Source: Desulfobacterales bacterium (GTDB lineage Bacteria; Desulfobacterota; Desulfobacteria; Desulfobacterales; UBA2174_A). From it: 38,282 bases of DNA. Location: assembly GCA_025454075.1 (NCBI GenBank), contig JALOPD010000009.1, forward strand, positions 1 to 38,282. Reading direction: 5' to 3'. Both the position numbers and the translations under genes were made by a program. How positions within the stretch are numbered: the stretch's first letter is position 1; each line of letters starts with the position of its first letter. The notes below the pieces were generated by a model. It saw only the letters and a program-made list of their open reading frames with translations. It was not told the origin of the DNA and did not search any database. Positions 37,655 to 38,282 of this stretch are shown in pieces.

Positions 37655-38282
37655 TTATTCTTTGCGGCGACGATCGACCACCCGCACCGCCTTGCCCTCG
37701 CTCTTGGGCAGCGAGTCGGGCTCGACCAGGGCGACCTTGGGCGTGAACAGCAATTCGCCTTTGAGGGCGGCGGTGATCCGCTGCTGCAGGGCCTTCACGC
37801 CTTTTATGTCCCCCCGGAAAAACTCGTGCTGCACTTCCACCTGCACGGTCATCGCATCCATGGGGCCCTCGCTTTCGAGGAGGATCCGGTAATTCCTGCC
37901 CACTTCCGGGACGCTCATCAGCAGCGTTTCGACTTGCATGGGGAAGACGTTGACGCCCTTGATGATGAACATGTCGTCCGACCGCCCCTTGATCCGGGCG
38001 ATCCGCTGGTGCGTGCGCCCGCACGGGCAGGCCCCGGGTAGGATCGCGGTCAGGTCTCGTGTCCGATAGCGGATCAACGGCATGGCTTCACGGTCGAGCG
38101 TCGTCAGGACGAGCTCCCCTTCTTCGCCGTCCGGCACGGGTTCCAGCGTGGTGGGGTTCAGCACCTCGACCAGATAGGCGTCTTCCCAGATGTGCATCCC
38201 GTTTTGTTCAGGGCACTCGAACGCCACGCCGGGGCCGGACATTTCAGACAGGCCATAGGAGTTGAAGACCTTGGCCCCCAGC
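37655..38282 (-). CDS. paaK: phenylacetate-CoA ligase, C-terminal part
   Basis: The gene enters from the right edge, and 208 codons plus the stop are present. The visible part contains N-S-Y-G-L-S-E-M-S-G-P-G-V, L-T-T-L-D-R-E-A-M-P-L-I-R-Y-R-T-R-D-L, the C-P-C-G-R-T-H segment, I-K-G-R-S-D-D-M-F-I-I-K-G-V-N-V-F-P and a C-terminal K-A-V-R-V-V-D-R-R. All are typical of PaaK, the AMP-forming ligase that activates phenylacetate or related aryl acids (or the indoleacetate homologue in anaerobes). The pairing with the ACT protein is typical. Confidence 0.92.
   Translation of the reverse strand, partial: LGAKVFNSYGLSEMSGPGVAFECPEQNGMHIWEDAYLVEVLNPTTLEPVPDGEEGELVLTTLDREAMPLIRYRTRDLTAILPGACPCGRTHQRIARIKGRSDDMFIIKGVNVFPMQVETLLMSVPEVGRNYRILLESEGPMDAMTVQVEVQHEFFRGDIKGVKALQQRITAALKGELLFTPKVALVEPDSLPKSEGKAVRVVDRRRKE

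Noticed and set aside
37602..38024. N-terminal extension of the ACT protein overlapping paaK
   Set aside because: The region is coding for PaaK in another frame, and a good ribosome site supports ATG 37601.

Overview
The window looks like chromosomal DNA of a GC-rich, Gram-negative, anaerobic bacterium, most likely a Desulfobacterota (former deltaproteobacterial) lineage. This is inferred from gene content: Lgt plus lipoproteins, an AsmA/DUF748 giant protein, large hybrid sensor kinases, a PaaK-ACT pair, an iron-sulfur flavoprotein, aldo/keto reductases and a selenoprotein. No rRNA, tRNA, CRISPR array, insertion sequence or prophage was seen. Both window edges cut through genes (HMG-CoA-lyase-like at the left, phenylacetate-CoA ligase at the right).

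Layout. 1-3.0 kb: HMGL-family fragment (-), lgt (+) with a good sigma70 promoter, and a membrane sensor-phosphatase of the SpoIIE/RsbU type (-). 3.2-5.7 kb: an NMT1/SsuABC-like ABC importer (ATPase, permease, lipoprotein) with a perfect hairpin at the permease end. 5.9-9.8 kb: DUF748 protein and CreA. 9.8-14.1 kb: iron-sulfur flavoprotein (-), hybrid histidine kinase (+), aldo/keto reductase (-). 14.2-14.8 kb: higBA toxin-antitoxin. 14.9-17.7 kb: msrA with an in-frame UGA at the catalytic position, then a Tat-exported iron-sulfur aldo/keto reductase and an exported unknown protein (-). 17.9-20.2 kb: aminotransferase, exported unknown protein, SSAT-like acetyltransferase. 20.5-27.3 kb: a three-gene phosphorelay operon (REC-PP2C; SBP-PAS-PAS-HK-REC-REC-HPt; REC-HD-GYP-REC). 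27.4-28.1 kb: vapBC. 28.2-32.3 kb: M20 peptidase-typA operon diverging from a tartrate/isopropylmalate-type dehydrogenase. 32.4-35.2 kb: an ECF sigma factor operon with two glycogen-binding-fold proteins and glycine-rich proteins. 35.5-38.3 kb: prfC, then an ACT-domain protein and paaK (-).

Most notable observations. (1) msrA encodes selenocysteine at the catalytic position: the TGA replaces the Cys of the GCFWG motif and is followed at the right distance by a perfect 7-bp bacterial SECIS-like hairpin with an AGGTTC loop. The protein is predicted to be exported and has no cysteine at all. (2) An identical two-block element, TGTAAC-N16-CGTTAA, lies upstream of both the ECF sigma operon and a separate glycine-rich secreted-protein gene. 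This predicts the sigma factor's own target motif and a small envelope regulon built on carbohydrate-binding-like domains. (3) higB appears to be expressed from a leaderless GTG mRNA, with a palindromic operator between -35 and -10; vapBC has the same operator placement. (4) The 5' leader of prfC (release factor 3) contains a short ORF ending Gly-Pro-Pro-Pro-stop, which could act as a termination-sensing leader peptide; this is speculative.

All assignments come from reading the sequence and from family knowledge. No database search was run, and confidences reflect that.
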